Shown here: piece after piece, positions 24,841-32,974 of the stretch
Position numbering within the stretch: the first letter of the stretch is position 1
Layout: every line of letters starts with the position of its first letter
NCBI GenBank assembly: GCA_964602055.1
Contig: CAZRPU010000001.1
Location: 158,550 to 222,549, forward strand
Direction of reading: 5' to 3'
Source of the DNA: JACPLA01 sp964602055
GTDB taxonomy: Bacteria; Bacteroidota; Ignavibacteria; UBA10030
DNA: 64,000 nucleotides
Made by a program: the position numbers and the translations under genes
Notes under the pieces: generated by a model
Seen by the model: the letters and a program-made list of their open reading frames with translations, nothing else
What the model was told of the DNA's origin: nothing
The model's database searches: none

Positions 24841-25404
24841 ATGAACATCGGTAAGACTCTCTCCATCAGAGATCGCCGCTCCTGGCGCAATTGGCTGAGG
24901 GCAAATCATGCCCGGAAGAAGGAAATCTGGCTCATTTACTACAAAAAGGGGAGTAACAAGAAGAGAATACCCTACAATGATGCCGTCGAGGAGGCCCTCT
25001 GCTACGGATGGATTGACAGCATTATCAAGGCCATCGACGAGGAGAAATACGCCCAGCGATTTTCACCAAGAAAACCCGGGAGCAAGCTTTCGGCAATGAA
25101 CCGAGAGCGGGTACTTCGTCTTAAGAAGCTGGGAAAGATGACAAAAGCGGGATTGGCTGCCATCAGTCACGCCATGCATCCGGAGGAGACTCGTCCGGTG
25201 TTCAAACTTCCCGAAGATATTGCCAGAGCCTTGAAAAAAGATCCAGAGGTGTGGGCCAATTACAAGAACTTTCCGGCATCATACAAGCGAATCCGAATCG
25301 GCTGGATTGACGGCTCCAGAGTCCGAGAAGATGTCTTCAGACAAAGACTGAACTATTTTCTGAAGATGACCAAGAAGAATAAGAAATTCGGAATGGTCCA
25401 ATAA
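24841..25404 (+). CDS. YdeI/OmpD-associated family protein
   Basis: The 187 aa protein shows the family signature: RSWRNWLRANHARKKEIWL, VEEALCYGWIDSIIKAID, FSPRKPGSKLSAMN and the C-terminal FPASYKRIRIGWIDG. Homologues (YdeI, OmdA) are linked to stress tolerance and bacteriocin protection, but no reaction is established. It is cytoplasmic by sequence. No clear ribosome site precedes the ATG. A second relative fused to DUF1801 lies at 49196-49810. Confidence 0.9.
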   Translation: MNIGKTLSIRDRRSWRNWLRANHARKKEIWLIYYKKGSNKKRIPYNDAVEEALCYGWIDSIIKAIDEEKYAQRFSPRKPGSKLSAMNRERVLRLKKLGKMTKAGLAAISHAMHPEETRPVFKLPEDIARALKKDPEVWANYKNFPASYKRIRIGWIDGSRVREDVFRQRLNYFLKMTKKNKKFGMVQ

Positions 25405-25407
25405 CAA

Positions 25408-25425
25408 GTTTCTTTTACAAGAAAC
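25408..25425 (+). terminator. Weak AT-rich hairpin after the YdeI-like gene
   Basis: GTTTCTT and AAGAAAC form a 7-bp stem around a TTAC loop just after the stop. No T run follows, so termination by this hairpin is doubtful. Confidence 0.3.
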
Positions 25426-25510
25426 TCTTCACAAAGAACGCAAAGGGCCATAGAGCACAACGGAACATCGTTCTCGCTCTGACGCTCGAGCCTGCCCGCG
25501 GCGCCTTTAG

Positions 25511-26293
25511 CTAATCCGGCCTTTCATCTTCTTTTCCTCTCTTTCCTTTGGGAAGTGATGACAGAAGGATGTCAATGTCGTCCTTCAGCATCTCATAGGC
25601 TTCCTGGGTGACAAACCGTTTCCTCGTTTTACCTTTTCCCCGGCCCACTTCTTCCAGTTCCTTCTTCAATTCCTTATTGAGCTTTTCCAATTCATCCGCT
25701 GCCTTGGAGGAGTCTTGCCTCTCGAGGCGCTTCTCGATGTGCTCGACTCTTTCTGAGAGGTGCTTGTACAACGCATGGTCACCAAGGTACCCAAGCTTGA
25801 AGCAGCTGGCAAGATCCTCTCTCAGGGTCGAGCCGGTGATGTACCGCTTCACGATCAAAGGAGCAGAGGAGTCGCGGGAATAGTGGAATTCGAACACTCG
25901 GGTTTGTCCGCTGTCAATTGTGCCGTGCGTTTCGATTCCTTTCCCTTTGCCTTGCGCGTCGACCGATAAGAAGAGGCGATACCGATAGAGTTCCACTCCA
26001 TATAAAGTCAAGCGGTAGAAACCTTCGACGGGATTGCGTGCGTAGAATTCATTCACCGGCTCAGGTGCCGGTTCGTCAGAATCCTCCGAATCGAGACTGA
26101 ACACGCCATACGAGCCGTTAATCTCCCGGTATCGTTGTTTGATCAATGGATTGATCCCTTCTCGTTTTCCAAGCGGGTCGATCAAAACGTAATCAACCGG
26201 GCCATGGACTCCGATATCAATGGAAGACTGGGAGAATGTCAGGTTGGATACAAGAAAGAGCAACAGAAAGAGAACAACGAAGAAGTGTTTCAT
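25511..26293 (-). CDS. Exported protein with coiled-coil, unknown (260 aa)
   Basis: A signal peptide (about 1-22, ending NLTFS) precedes a beta-rich region (SIDIGVHGPVDYVLIDPLG, GFYRLTLYGVELYRYRLF, VFEFHYSRDSSAPL, about 25-150). A long charged helix follows (HLSERVEHIEKRLERQDSS, ELEKLNKELKKELEEV, about 180-225), predicted coiled coil, and the C-terminus is very basic (KGKTRKRFV, PKGKRGKED). The ATG overlaps the stop of the C39-like gene as ATGA. No family recognised; it is probably a partner of that peptidase-like protein. Confidence 0.78.
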   Translation of the reverse strand: MKHFFVVLFLLLFLVSNLTFSQSSIDIGVHGPVDYVLIDPLGKREGINPLIKQRYREINGSYGVFSLDSEDSDEPAPEPVNEFYARNPVEGFYRLTLYGVELYRYRLFLSVDAQGKGKGIETHGTIDSGQTRVFEFHYSRDSSAPLIVKRYITGSTLREDLASCFKLGYLGDHALYKHLSERVEHIEKRLERQDSSKAADELEKLNKELKKELEEVGRGKGKTRKRFVTQEAYEMLKDDIDILLSSLPKGKRGKEDERPD

Positions 26294-28008
26294 GAAGGTC
26301 CCCCTTGATTTCTGGCCATACGAACGTACCTGTAGATGCGCCCGTATTCAGCCAATGTGGTTAGCCCTCGCCCGGGGTCGAGGATCGCATACGTAGATCC
26401 AGTTTTGCGAAGAATCAGAATCCAATGATTTCCATTTGTTCGTGCATCTTCCTGTTCTTTCAGCGTTTTGTTTTCTACCGACGCGGGGTTGAACACTTTT
26501 GCAATGACAAGCTCACATTGTTGCAAAAAGTCGTCTAAGCGCGAAATATTAAACAGGGAATCGACATCAAGAGTGCCAAGATGCGTCCCTCTGTTGTTAT
26601 GCTTCTCAACCGCTTTCCAGTTCACCCTTTCCCCTCCGAATCCTCCCTCGTCATTGATTCGCTCTTTCTTCCATTCGTTCAGATCCTTTGGCGTGACTGT
26701 ATCTCCAAACGCCGTCATCACCATGGCCATGCAGGTGAGTGCACAGCCGAGTGTTCTAATCCCCTTTTCCGACTTATCGTAGAGCGTGTTCGCCCAGCGG
26801 GGATCTCCTTGTCTGTAATGAGGCGGAGCGAAGTCGCATGCTTCTTTCAACGTTATCTTCCTTTCGTCCGTCGCCGTGCCTCCGAGATTTGTCGCCGAAA
26901 CCTTCACCGGAACGACGACACTATCTTTGATCTTTCCATAATACCCTGCAGTGGAGAGTGTGGGGCCCGGGGTCCAGCTGATAGAAGGTTCAAAGGGTTG
27001 ACCTTTCGCCGGAGAATGAGTTTCTCTGAAAATGATTTCGGGAAGATTTTGCCTTGACAGCGTTATCGTTGTGTCAGTTTCCGGAGATGTGATTGCCACC
27101 GAGGGTTGGGGCAAGGAACAATACATGACAATCGCATTCGACCCTTTTTTCCCTTCAACTTCCACTTGAATTGTTGTCACATCAACGCCCCCTTGAATGA
27201 ACCCCTTTGAGGTGTCCAAAACCACCAAAAAGGCCCCTTTTCCGTCCACAATGCTCACGGGGATGGTTTTTCCGACCTTCCCCATCCACTCCAAATAGGC
27301 ATATTCGCCCTGTGCCAGAATCGTAGCGGTTCCGGTGAGTTCGCCGCCTCCGCAATTCGTATAGAGGTTGCCTTGACCATTATAGACCCTTACATCGACA
27401 AGTGACCCGTCGTGGCATCCAAGCGTGTCGCGGGAAGGGGCAACAACAACTTCTGTGGGCAGGTAGGATTCATCGAGCGAGGCAGAAATGGTGAGAATAG
27501 CCGTGAACCCTGTGTACCACAACGTCCCGCGGGCCGTAATCGTCGCAGTGTTTCCATTCACCACCGGCGGGTCGATTCCTGCTTCTCTCAGGGAACAACT
27601 CCACTGCCAGGGGGCCGGGACAAAAGACCTCGCGGTCATGGAAACGATCCCGCAGCTTCGGAATGTATAGGGAAAAGGTGTTGATTCCGCCACATCGAGA
27701 ACGCAGTATCCAGTTCCCATTCTCTTGAAGAGATGAGAAGATCCGCCTGCACTGACCCACACCTCGTAGGCCGTATTCTCAGGCAGACTTGCGGGCGTGA
27801 CACTGAGCGACCCGGTGACGATCACTCCGGGCATTGTCGCCTCGACCCTGTTCCCATTAAGTCTGAGCAAAGGGCCGTCCGCAAGCGAGAAGGGCTGCAT
27901 TTCCGGCTTCGGATCGATGGTGATTCGTTCCTTGATGGCAACCTGGGCATGGATGGATGAAACGATGGTGAACAAACCGAAGGAAAGGAAAACACGTTGA
28001 ACCCCCAT
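26290..28008 (-). CDS. Exported multidomain protein with C-terminal C39-like peptidase domain
   Basis: The 572 aa protein has a signal peptide ending SIHAQ, a long beta-rich region (about 25-390) and a C-terminal papain-fold domain of the peptidase C39-like type. That domain starts YRQGDPRWANTLYD, has the Cys in LGCALTCMAMVMTAFGD, the His in NGNHWILILRK and the Asp in YAILDPGRG, so the catalytic triad looks intact. Such domains cut peptides or act in surface processing. I use the ATG at 28008; a TTG four codons upstream is also open. It is coupled to the following coiled-coil gene. Confidence 0.82.
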   Translation of the reverse strand: MGVQRVFLSFGLFTIVSSIHAQVAIKERITIDPKPEMQPFSLADGPLLRLNGNRVEATMPGVIVTGSLSVTPASLPENTAYEVWVSAGGSSHLFKRMGTGYCVLDVAESTPFPYTFRSCGIVSMTARSFVPAPWQWSCSLREAGIDPPVVNGNTATITARGTLWYTGFTAILTISASLDESYLPTEVVVAPSRDTLGCHDGSLVDVRVYNGQGNLYTNCGGGELTGTATILAQGEYAYLEWMGKVGKTIPVSIVDGKGAFLVVLDTSKGFIQGGVDVTTIQVEVEGKKGSNAIVMYCSLPQPSVAITSPETDTTITLSRQNLPEIIFRETHSPAKGQPFEPSISWTPGPTLSTAGYYGKIKDSVVVPVKVSATNLGGTATDERKITLKEACDFAPPHYRQGDPRWANTLYDKSEKGIRTLGCALTCMAMVMTAFGDTVTPKDLNEWKKERINDEGGFGGERVNWKAVEKHNNRGTHLGTLDVDSLFNISRLDDFLQQCELVIAKVFNPASVENKTLKEQEDARTNGNHWILILRKTGSTYAILDPGRGLTTLAEYGRIYRYVRMARNQGGPS

Positions 28009-28102
28009 AGAACCCCCCAAAGGTAAGATGTGAAGAGATAAAGAAGAACCCCGAGGAGAATATGGTTTTTTTTGAAATTGATGTCAAGAGAAAATTACTG
28101 GA

Positions 28103-28143
28103 AGGGTGAAATGTGAAAGGTGAAATGTGAAAGGTGAAAGGTG
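28103..28143. repeat. GGTGAAATGTGAAA direct repeats
   Basis: A 14-bp unit GGTGAAATGTGAAA occurs twice in tandem, followed by partial copies GGTGAAA and GGTG; another partial copy follows the palindromes at about 28177. It lies in the leader of the C39-like gene. Confidence 0.7.
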
Positions 28144-28173
28144 TGCGCCAAAGGCGCATGCGCCTACGGCGCA
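28144..28173. repeat. Two tandem 15-bp palindromes
   Basis: The sequence is TGCGCC-AAA-GGCGCA directly followed by TGCGCC-TAC-GGCGCA. The arms are identical and the three-base loops differ. Neither has a T tract. It resembles a small REP-type or nuclease-target element embedded in direct repeats. Confidence 0.65.
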
Positions 28174-28207
28174 AAAGGTGAAATGCGAGAGGGGAGAAAA
28201 TCCTGCA

Positions 28208-28243
28208 ACTCGAAACCCGAAACCCGAAACTCGAAACCCGAAA
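28208..28243. repeat. CGAAACC/CGAAACT heptamer tandem repeat
   Basis: Five consecutive 7-bp units alternate between CGAAACC and CGAAACT. The tract ends exactly at the stop codon of the SPOR lipoprotein gene on the minus strand. Confidence 0.75.
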
Positions 28244-28768
28244 CTAATTCTCCCTCGAAACCCTCACCGTTCTTCTTTGTTTCACCCGGTCTGCTACGAC
28301 CCAGGCGTCGGGATAACCGATATTGATAAGTCTTGAGAGATGCTGGTTCGCTTCGAGCCGTGTTGCGAAATCTCCGATGCGAACCTTGTAAACCGGAGGG
28401 TCATACACAATGTAGATTGAATCCCGCAGTGCTTTTTCCTCAGCTCCTTTTTTTGCTCCGTTTGCTTCATCGATGCTCGATGTGGCGAAGATCTGAATAC
28501 GAAAACCCTGGATCTGCTCTTCGATGACTATCGTGCTGTCGGTGGGAATGTCAAGAGGTATGGAACCTGCAGATTGGGCGTGAGCCTTTTGGACAATTTC
28601 CACTTCTTCATCAAAATCGGAAGGACGCAGCGTAGATTCATAATACGAGAGCGGAGCTTTCTTCGTTTGATCGCCCGTGAGTGCAGGCCTGAAAGTCTCC
28701 TTGCTCTCGCCGCATCCAATGAGAAGGAATACGAGAAGAATCCCTATGGTGCTATGTAGTTGACCCAT
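28244..28768 (-). CDS. SPOR-domain lipoprotein (174 aa)
   Basis: The lipobox LLIGC places the mature N-terminus at Cys19. The C-terminal SPOR domain (about residues 88-165) reads GFRIQIFATSSIDEANGAKK and VYKVRIGDFATRLEANQHL. SPOR domains bind denuded peptidoglycan glycan strands at division sites. The first 25 bases overlap the preceding SPOR gene, indicating tight coupling. Confidence 0.9.
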   Translation of the reverse strand: MGQLHSTIGILLVFLLIGCGESKETFRPALTGDQTKKAPLSYYESTLRPSDFDEEVEIVQKAHAQSAGSIPLDIPTDSTIVIEEQIQGFRIQIFATSSIDEANGAKKGAEEKALRDSIYIVYDPPVYKVRIGDFATRLEANQHLSRLINIGYPDAWVVADRVKQRRTVRVSREN

Positions 28769-29298
28769 GCTTGTGCGTAGTCTTTCGAATGCTTTCTCAT
28801 GATCTCGCGCCGCAACACGACTGCTTCCATGCGCGTCGTAAATTTCCCGACACTGACTCGGTAGAGTTTGGTTCCCGGATCAAAGTTGTTATGCACAGAA
28901 TTGCGGGGAAACCGCTCCTTGGCCCGTTTCTGACAAGCGAGGGCGTTTTGCGCTTTCTTGAATGCTCCCACCTGAACGGTGTAAGCAGGGTTGCTTGGTT
29001 TCTTGATATTCTTCGACGAACGTGAAGGCGACTTTGCCGATCTGGTGACGGAGGCTGTGACAGTATCCTGTTTCGATGTGAGCTTTGAGCCTCGAGCCTG
29101 CGCTTTTTGTTTTTGCCCGTCCTGCTGGGGCAGGCCGGAAGCGTTCGGCTGCTGTGCGGAGGGCGCGCCCGATTGCGCCGCAGCAGGCTCACGGACCACC
29201 GGATCTTGCCTGCTGCCTCCTGATTCGTCCGAAGAAATGCATGCCTGGAATGCGGCAAGGAGGAAGAGGAGAAGCATGGTACGCAAGAGGCGGTTCAT
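28744..29298 (-). CDS. SPOR-domain lipoprotein with Gln/Ser-rich linker (184 aa)
   Basis: The signal ends with the lipobox AAFQACIS. A low-complexity linker (about residues 25-105, rich in Gln, Ser, Ala, Lys) leads to a C-terminal SPOR domain: YTVQVGAFKKAQNALACQKR and LYRVSVGKFTTRMEAVVLRR. It should reach from a membrane into the peptidoglycan. It lies 4 bases after deoC and overlaps the second SPOR gene, a tandem of paralogous wall-binding lipoproteins. Confidence 0.9.
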   Translation of the reverse strand: MNRLLRTMLLLFLLAAFQACISSDESGGSRQDPVVREPAAAQSGAPSAQQPNASGLPQQDGQKQKAQARGSKLTSKQDTVTASVTRSAKSPSRSSKNIKKPSNPAYTVQVGAFKKAQNALACQKRAKERFPRNSVHNNFDPGTKLYRVSVGKFTTRMEAVVLRREIMRKHSKDYAQAWVNYIAP

Positions 29299-29302
29299 TC
29301 GA

Positions 29303-30169
29303 TCAATAGGTGGCAGGAGCCGCGGGTTTTTCTCCGGTGACGATCATGACGCTGGCGCTCGCGCCGATGCGATCTGCACCGCTTTCAATGAGGGCTTTTG
29401 CGTCTTCCTGTGTTCGAACGCCGCCCGAAGCCTTGACGCCGAGGGAGGTTCCAACGACCTTGCGCATAAGAGCGATATCGCCGACCGTAGCACCGCCTTT
29501 GGCAAATCCCGTCGAGGTCTTCACGAAATTCGCTCCAGCGTTCTTGGCCAGAACGCACGCCTTGACTTTTTCTTCATCCGTCAGCAGTCCCGTCTCAATA
29601 ATCACCTTGACAAGCGCACCGAACCGTCTGGCCGTCCGGACGACGGAGGCAATATCCTTCTCGACGTAATCGTATTCGCCGGACTTCAGCATCCCCACGT
29701 TGATGACCATATCGAGTTCCCGTGCTCCGTCATGCACGGCTCTCTCGGCTTCGAATGCTTTTGCCTCGCTCGATGTCGCTCCGAGGGGAAAACCGATAAC
29801 CGTGCAGACCTTCACGGTCGTGTCCTTCAAGATCCTGCTGCACAGTTTGACGTATGATGGATTAATGCAGACACTGGCGAAGCCAAACTGCTTTGCTTCA
29901 TGACACAACTGTTCAATTTGACGGACCGTGGCTTCGGGTTTCAGAAGCGTATGATCGATCATCGAGGCGATGGTTTTATCGAATTCATCACCACCAACGC
30001 CCATGCCTGCTGAAATGCGGTCGGCACCGCTCCGCACAACATTCTGTACTCCCTCTTTGTTGTGTACAACGCACAGATTATCCGAGCAAATACCGTCCTT
30101 ACAACAGGTATGCGCGTTCGTCTCTTTGAGAACTTCTTCAATCAGCCGGATGATGGTTGCTTTATCCAT
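29303..30169 (-). CDS. deoC: Deoxyribose-phosphate aldolase with N-terminal extension
   Basis: DeoC cleaves 2-deoxyribose-5-phosphate to glyceraldehyde-3-phosphate and acetaldehyde. The core (about residue 65 on) has MIDHTLLKPEAT, VCTVIGFPLGA, VKVIIETGLL, NFVKTSTGF (Schiff-base Lys) and GVKASGGVRT. Before it lies a 65-residue extension absent from E. coli DeoC: an amphipathic helix DKATIIRLIEEVLKET and four Cys at 22, 23, 28 and 33. Similar helices target enzymes to bacterial microcompartments; this is inference. A GTG two codons upstream is an alternative start. No nucleoside catabolism genes are adjacent. Confidence 0.95.
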   Translation of the reverse strand: MDKATIIRLIEEVLKETNAHTCCKDGICSDNLCVVHNKEGVQNVVRSGADRISAGMGVGGDEFDKTIASMIDHTLLKPEATVRQIEQLCHEAKQFGFASVCINPSYVKLCSRILKDTTVKVCTVIGFPLGATSSEAKAFEAERAVHDGARELDMVINVGMLKSGEYDYVEKDIASVVRTARRFGALVKVIIETGLLTDEEKVKACVLAKNAGANFVKTSTGFAKGGATVGDIALMRKVVGTSLGVKASGGVRTQEDAKALIESGADRIGASASVMIVTGEKPAAPATY

Positions 30170-30226
30170 GTTCACGCCGCAGGGTTGTGAAACAAGATAG
30201 GATAAAAACGGGAAAGGGGAAAGGGG

Positions 30227-30676
30227 TCATTCCTTCTTGCCAAACGCCGATCGGAACAAAGCGGGCATGCGTGTCGGTTTGCGCGATGCGTAATCGAAGA
30301 AGACAATTCCCGTCTTCACGCGGGCAATCTCTTTTCCATCCTTCGTGTTGGTCAGGCGGTACAGAAGATCGCATCCTGTCTCCGTCAATTCTCCCACTGC
30401 CACGTCGACGAGAAGTACATCGCCATAGAATGCCTCGGTTTTGAACATGATGGCTGCGTCAGCCATGATAATGCTGGTTCCACCGATATCCATTTCGGTC
30501 CAACCTTTACTCTTCAAAAAACGCACCCTCGCTTCATGGACGAGCGAAAGGACGGAATCGTTCCCCAGGTGTCCGCCGTAGTTGATGTCGTCAATTCTGA
30601 GCGGAAGTTCAGTGGTAAAGTGAAATTGTTGCGGGAGTTCAAAGCGAATTCGCAAGGGAAGCCTTTCTCGGAACAT
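30227..30676 (-). CDS. Acyl-CoA thioesterase, 4HBT family (149 aa)
   Basis: The hotdog-fold signature is FTTELPLRIDDINYGGHLGNDSVLSLVHEARV, split here as IDDINYGGHLGND with the catalytic-loop Asp and His. The remainder (IIMADAAIMFKTEAFYGDVL, GIVFFDYASRKPTRMP) matches YbgC/FadM-like thioesterases. I start at the Met of MFRERLPLR, 29 bases after the phosphatase-like gene; the longer frame lies inside that gene. It probably belongs to the run from 32875 to 28244. Confidence 0.88.
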   Translation of the reverse strand: MFRERLPLRIRFELPQQFHFTTELPLRIDDINYGGHLGNDSVLSLVHEARVRFLKSKGWTEMDIGGTSIIMADAAIMFKTEAFYGDVLLVDVAVGELTETGCDLLYRLTNTKDGKEIARVKTGIVFFDYASRKPTRMPALFRSAFGKKE

Positions 30677-30705
30677 CGCAAATTCGGAAAAAGAGGAAGG
30701 AAAAG

Positions 30706-31770
30706 CTACAGTCTGCGGTCCTTTCTTTTTCCGGAGAACGGAGAGGGCTTCGAGGCGAGCGGTTTCTCGAACCGGTGCGCGTACAAAGGCCGTCCCTCCC
30801 GGTTGAAGAACTCGATATACGTCGTTCCTGCTGAGATTCTGAACATCGTATAGCCAAGGTTTGTTGCCGCAAAGACCGTATTGTCCCTCCAATCGATATC
30901 GCGGTGTTTACCTCCAGCGCCGCTGATGACATGGGTCACCCCTGCCACCGGTTTCAGCAATTCAAGGTCATGATCGTGGCCGGCGACGAAAAAATCGACG
31001 GCGTACCGATCGAGCAGAGGCCCGATCGCCGCAATCATCGATGAGTCGTTTCCGTGCGCTCCGTTGGAGTAGAGGGGATGATGCGCGGCAATGATCTTCC
31101 AGCGGGCCGTCGAACGCGCAAGCTGATGTTCGAGCCAATGGAGCTGATCATGTGCAGACTGCCGGCCCTTGCTCGTGACAGGTCCTTCCCGGGAGAGCCG
31201 GACGATGGGATAACTGTCCAGACAGAAAAACTGAACCGTGGTCGAATCATCAACGACAGAGCTGAAGGTATAGTAGCGGTCCGGCATGCGCCATCGCGAA
31301 CTGAGCCTGCTGTATTCTACCTGCGCCTGGGGATTTGACCGATAGTCGATTGTTCCGAGTACTGCGTAAAATGGAATCTGGAGCGACGATGCCGTAAAGA
31401 CCTTCTCAAATTTTGTATTCCACTGGGGATCGGTAACGGAGGAAACGCCTGATTCGTAGAAATTGCCGCCAAGGTAGAGTACGAATGCCGCTGTATCTTC
31501 GTCCGCTGTCCGGCCCATCGCGTTGGCAACTTGTTGCTGCCCGTGACCGCCTGTGCCCGCGTCTCCCACCACAAAGAACTGAAGGTAGCTGACCGAAGAG
31601 TCCCTCGCGGGCAATACCGCCGGAGGAGTGGGGCGCGGATGTCTGACCTCGCTGAGAATAAAAGTCGTCTCGAACCAATCCCGCACGTCAGAGGAAGAAT
31701 AGAGGGTAATGCTGATGAGGAGGACTATGCTGAAAAATCCCAGCAACGTGCGGCCAAGAGGGCTTTTCAT
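30706..31770 (-). CDS. Purple acid phosphatase-like protein with altered metal site
   Basis: The fold is that of ACP5-type metallophosphoesterases, exported by an N-terminal helix (about 8-24). Motif I (VVGDAGTGG, Asp70), HHPLYS (His231) and GHDHD (His265, His267) are intact. Motif II is LGGNFYESGV where LGDNFY is expected (Gly102 replaces the bridging Asp), and motif III is LGTIDYRSN where LGNHDY is expected (Thr140, Ile141 replace Asn, His). Three active-site residues are thus changed. It may be a binding protein or use another metal arrangement. It follows the MsrA-like gene by 13 bases. Confidence 0.85.
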   Translation of the reverse strand: MKSPLGRTLLGFFSIVLLISITLYSSSDVRDWFETTFILSEVRHPRPTPPAVLPARDSSVSYLQFFVVGDAGTGGHGQQQVANAMGRTADEDTAAFVLYLGGNFYESGVSSVTDPQWNTKFEKVFTASSLQIPFYAVLGTIDYRSNPQAQVEYSRLSSRWRMPDRYYTFSSVVDDSTTVQFFCLDSYPIVRLSREGPVTSKGRQSAHDQLHWLEHQLARSTARWKIIAAHHPLYSNGAHGNDSSMIAAIGPLLDRYAVDFFVAGHDHDLELLKPVAGVTHVISGAGGKHRDIDWRDNTVFAATNLGYTMFRISAGTTYIEFFNREGRPLYAHRFEKPLASKPSPFSGKRKDRRL

Positions 31771-31783
31771 GAGGATAGCAGAT

Positions 31784-32875
31784 TCAGTTCGTCACCCGAG
31801 CGGCAACATCGATCCAGGACTGTTCGATAGTTTCATCACTGATCAGATTCTTCCAGCCTGCATCAGGATGACGCTTGATGGATTCGAACATGCGGATCTG
31901 GCGGGGCGACAAGACCTGAAGCGGGTCTTTTCCCTTTCCCAGGAGTGAGTTTATTCTTGTTTTTTGCAGAATGGTGAGGGGTAAGAACCGAAGGGACGTC
32001 TTGGACAAATAGTATTTCGGTTCCTTGTCCGGACGTATCGGGCCCCCCCTTCGGACAGCGTCGGAACCAACGATGCTTTTGGCAATGGCAAGCTGTTGAG
32101 CCGTCTCGCTGAAAACCGTTGTTGCGCATTTCTGTGCCCGGGCCTCTTCGACCAGCTTTCCATAAGACAGCAATGACGGATCGAATTCCACCTCAACGAC
32201 CTCTTTCCCACCGATGAATCCCGGCCTTGTCGAAAGTACTCCCTTGAGGGACCCAAGTTCAGCCTCGCCCGTCCAGAAACAATACATCGCAAATTTGGCC
32301 TTCTCGAGCGGCCGGTCGAGCAGGGAAAGTTCCTCGGAGAGGACCTGAAGATACTGAGGAACCGGCTTGCCGGCGTTCTCGAGGGCAACCGTCATCGCCC
32401 GGACAAGGCCGCGTTGCGTGTAGTCCCCGTCAAGCCTCGGTGCCAGTTCTTTCCTGCCGGAAGAGAGAATCCGGACGACGGGGTTGTTCCAGGAAGGCTC
32501 GTTGAAGGCTCTCAGCGTTTTGCGGTCGTCGCCGTCAATATTGTTGTACACGGCAAGCGGGACAAAGAGATCTTCAACAGCCTCGACGATCAAAGGATGG
32601 CTCAGCACCTGATTGCCATAACCGACGCACGTGGCGCATCCCGGTACTTCCTGGAAGAGCATGAGGAGCGGCTTGTTTCCGGCAGCTGCCTTGGCCACCG
32701 CGGTCTCAAGCCCTCGATTCCATCGAATGAGGCCAAGTTCTTTTGGATTCTCTCCCACCGGATGCGCGGGCTCATTCGTTTCCGATGTTCGCGCATCTCT
32801 CGATGCAGGCCAAAGGCCAAAAAGAGCCAATCCAAACATGATCCAGGTCAGAGAGAAAAGGGGGAGTATCTTCAT
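31784..32875 (-). CDS. Exported thioredoxin-like and MsrA-like fusion protein
   Basis: After a hydrophobic N-terminus (about 5-24) comes a thioredoxin-like domain (about 48-170) with VPGCATCVGYGNQ, a CxxC at 80/83. A second domain (about 190-290) resembles peptide methionine sulfoxide reductase A: YCFWTGEAELGSLKGV keeps the catalytic Cys199, Phe, Trp and Glu204, followed by STRPGFIGGKEVVEVEFDP. The last 70 residues are unassigned. A likely role is repair of oxidised Met in the envelope with internal thiol recycling. AAGGAG precedes the ATG. First gene of the run to 28244. Confidence 0.8.
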   Translation of the reverse strand: MKILPLFSLTWIMFGLALFGLWPASRDARTSETNEPAHPVGENPKELGLIRWNRGLETAVAKAAAGNKPLLMLFQEVPGCATCVGYGNQVLSHPLIVEAVEDLFVPLAVYNNIDGDDRKTLRAFNEPSWNNPVVRILSSGRKELAPRLDGDYTQRGLVRAMTVALENAGKPVPQYLQVLSEELSLLDRPLEKAKFAMYCFWTGEAELGSLKGVLSTRPGFIGGKEVVEVEFDPSLLSYGKLVEEARAQKCATTVFSETAQQLAIAKSIVGSDAVRRGGPIRPDKEPKYYLSKTSLRFLPLTILQKTRINSLLGKGKDPLQVLSPRQIRMFESIKRHPDAGWKNLISDETIEQSWIDVAARVTN

Positions 32876-32974
32876 AGACTTCTGCTCCTTCTAAAATAGC
32901 AAAAACCGGCAGTCTTTCAAGGGAAGAGTACACAAGGAGAACAAAAAAGGCTGTACAAGAATTCCGCAGCTTTG

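Noticed and set aside
32893..32920. Promoter TTGAAA-N16-TATTTT before the MsrA-like gene
   Set aside because: The boxes are good, but the start would fall inside the ribosome binding site, leaving no usable leader.
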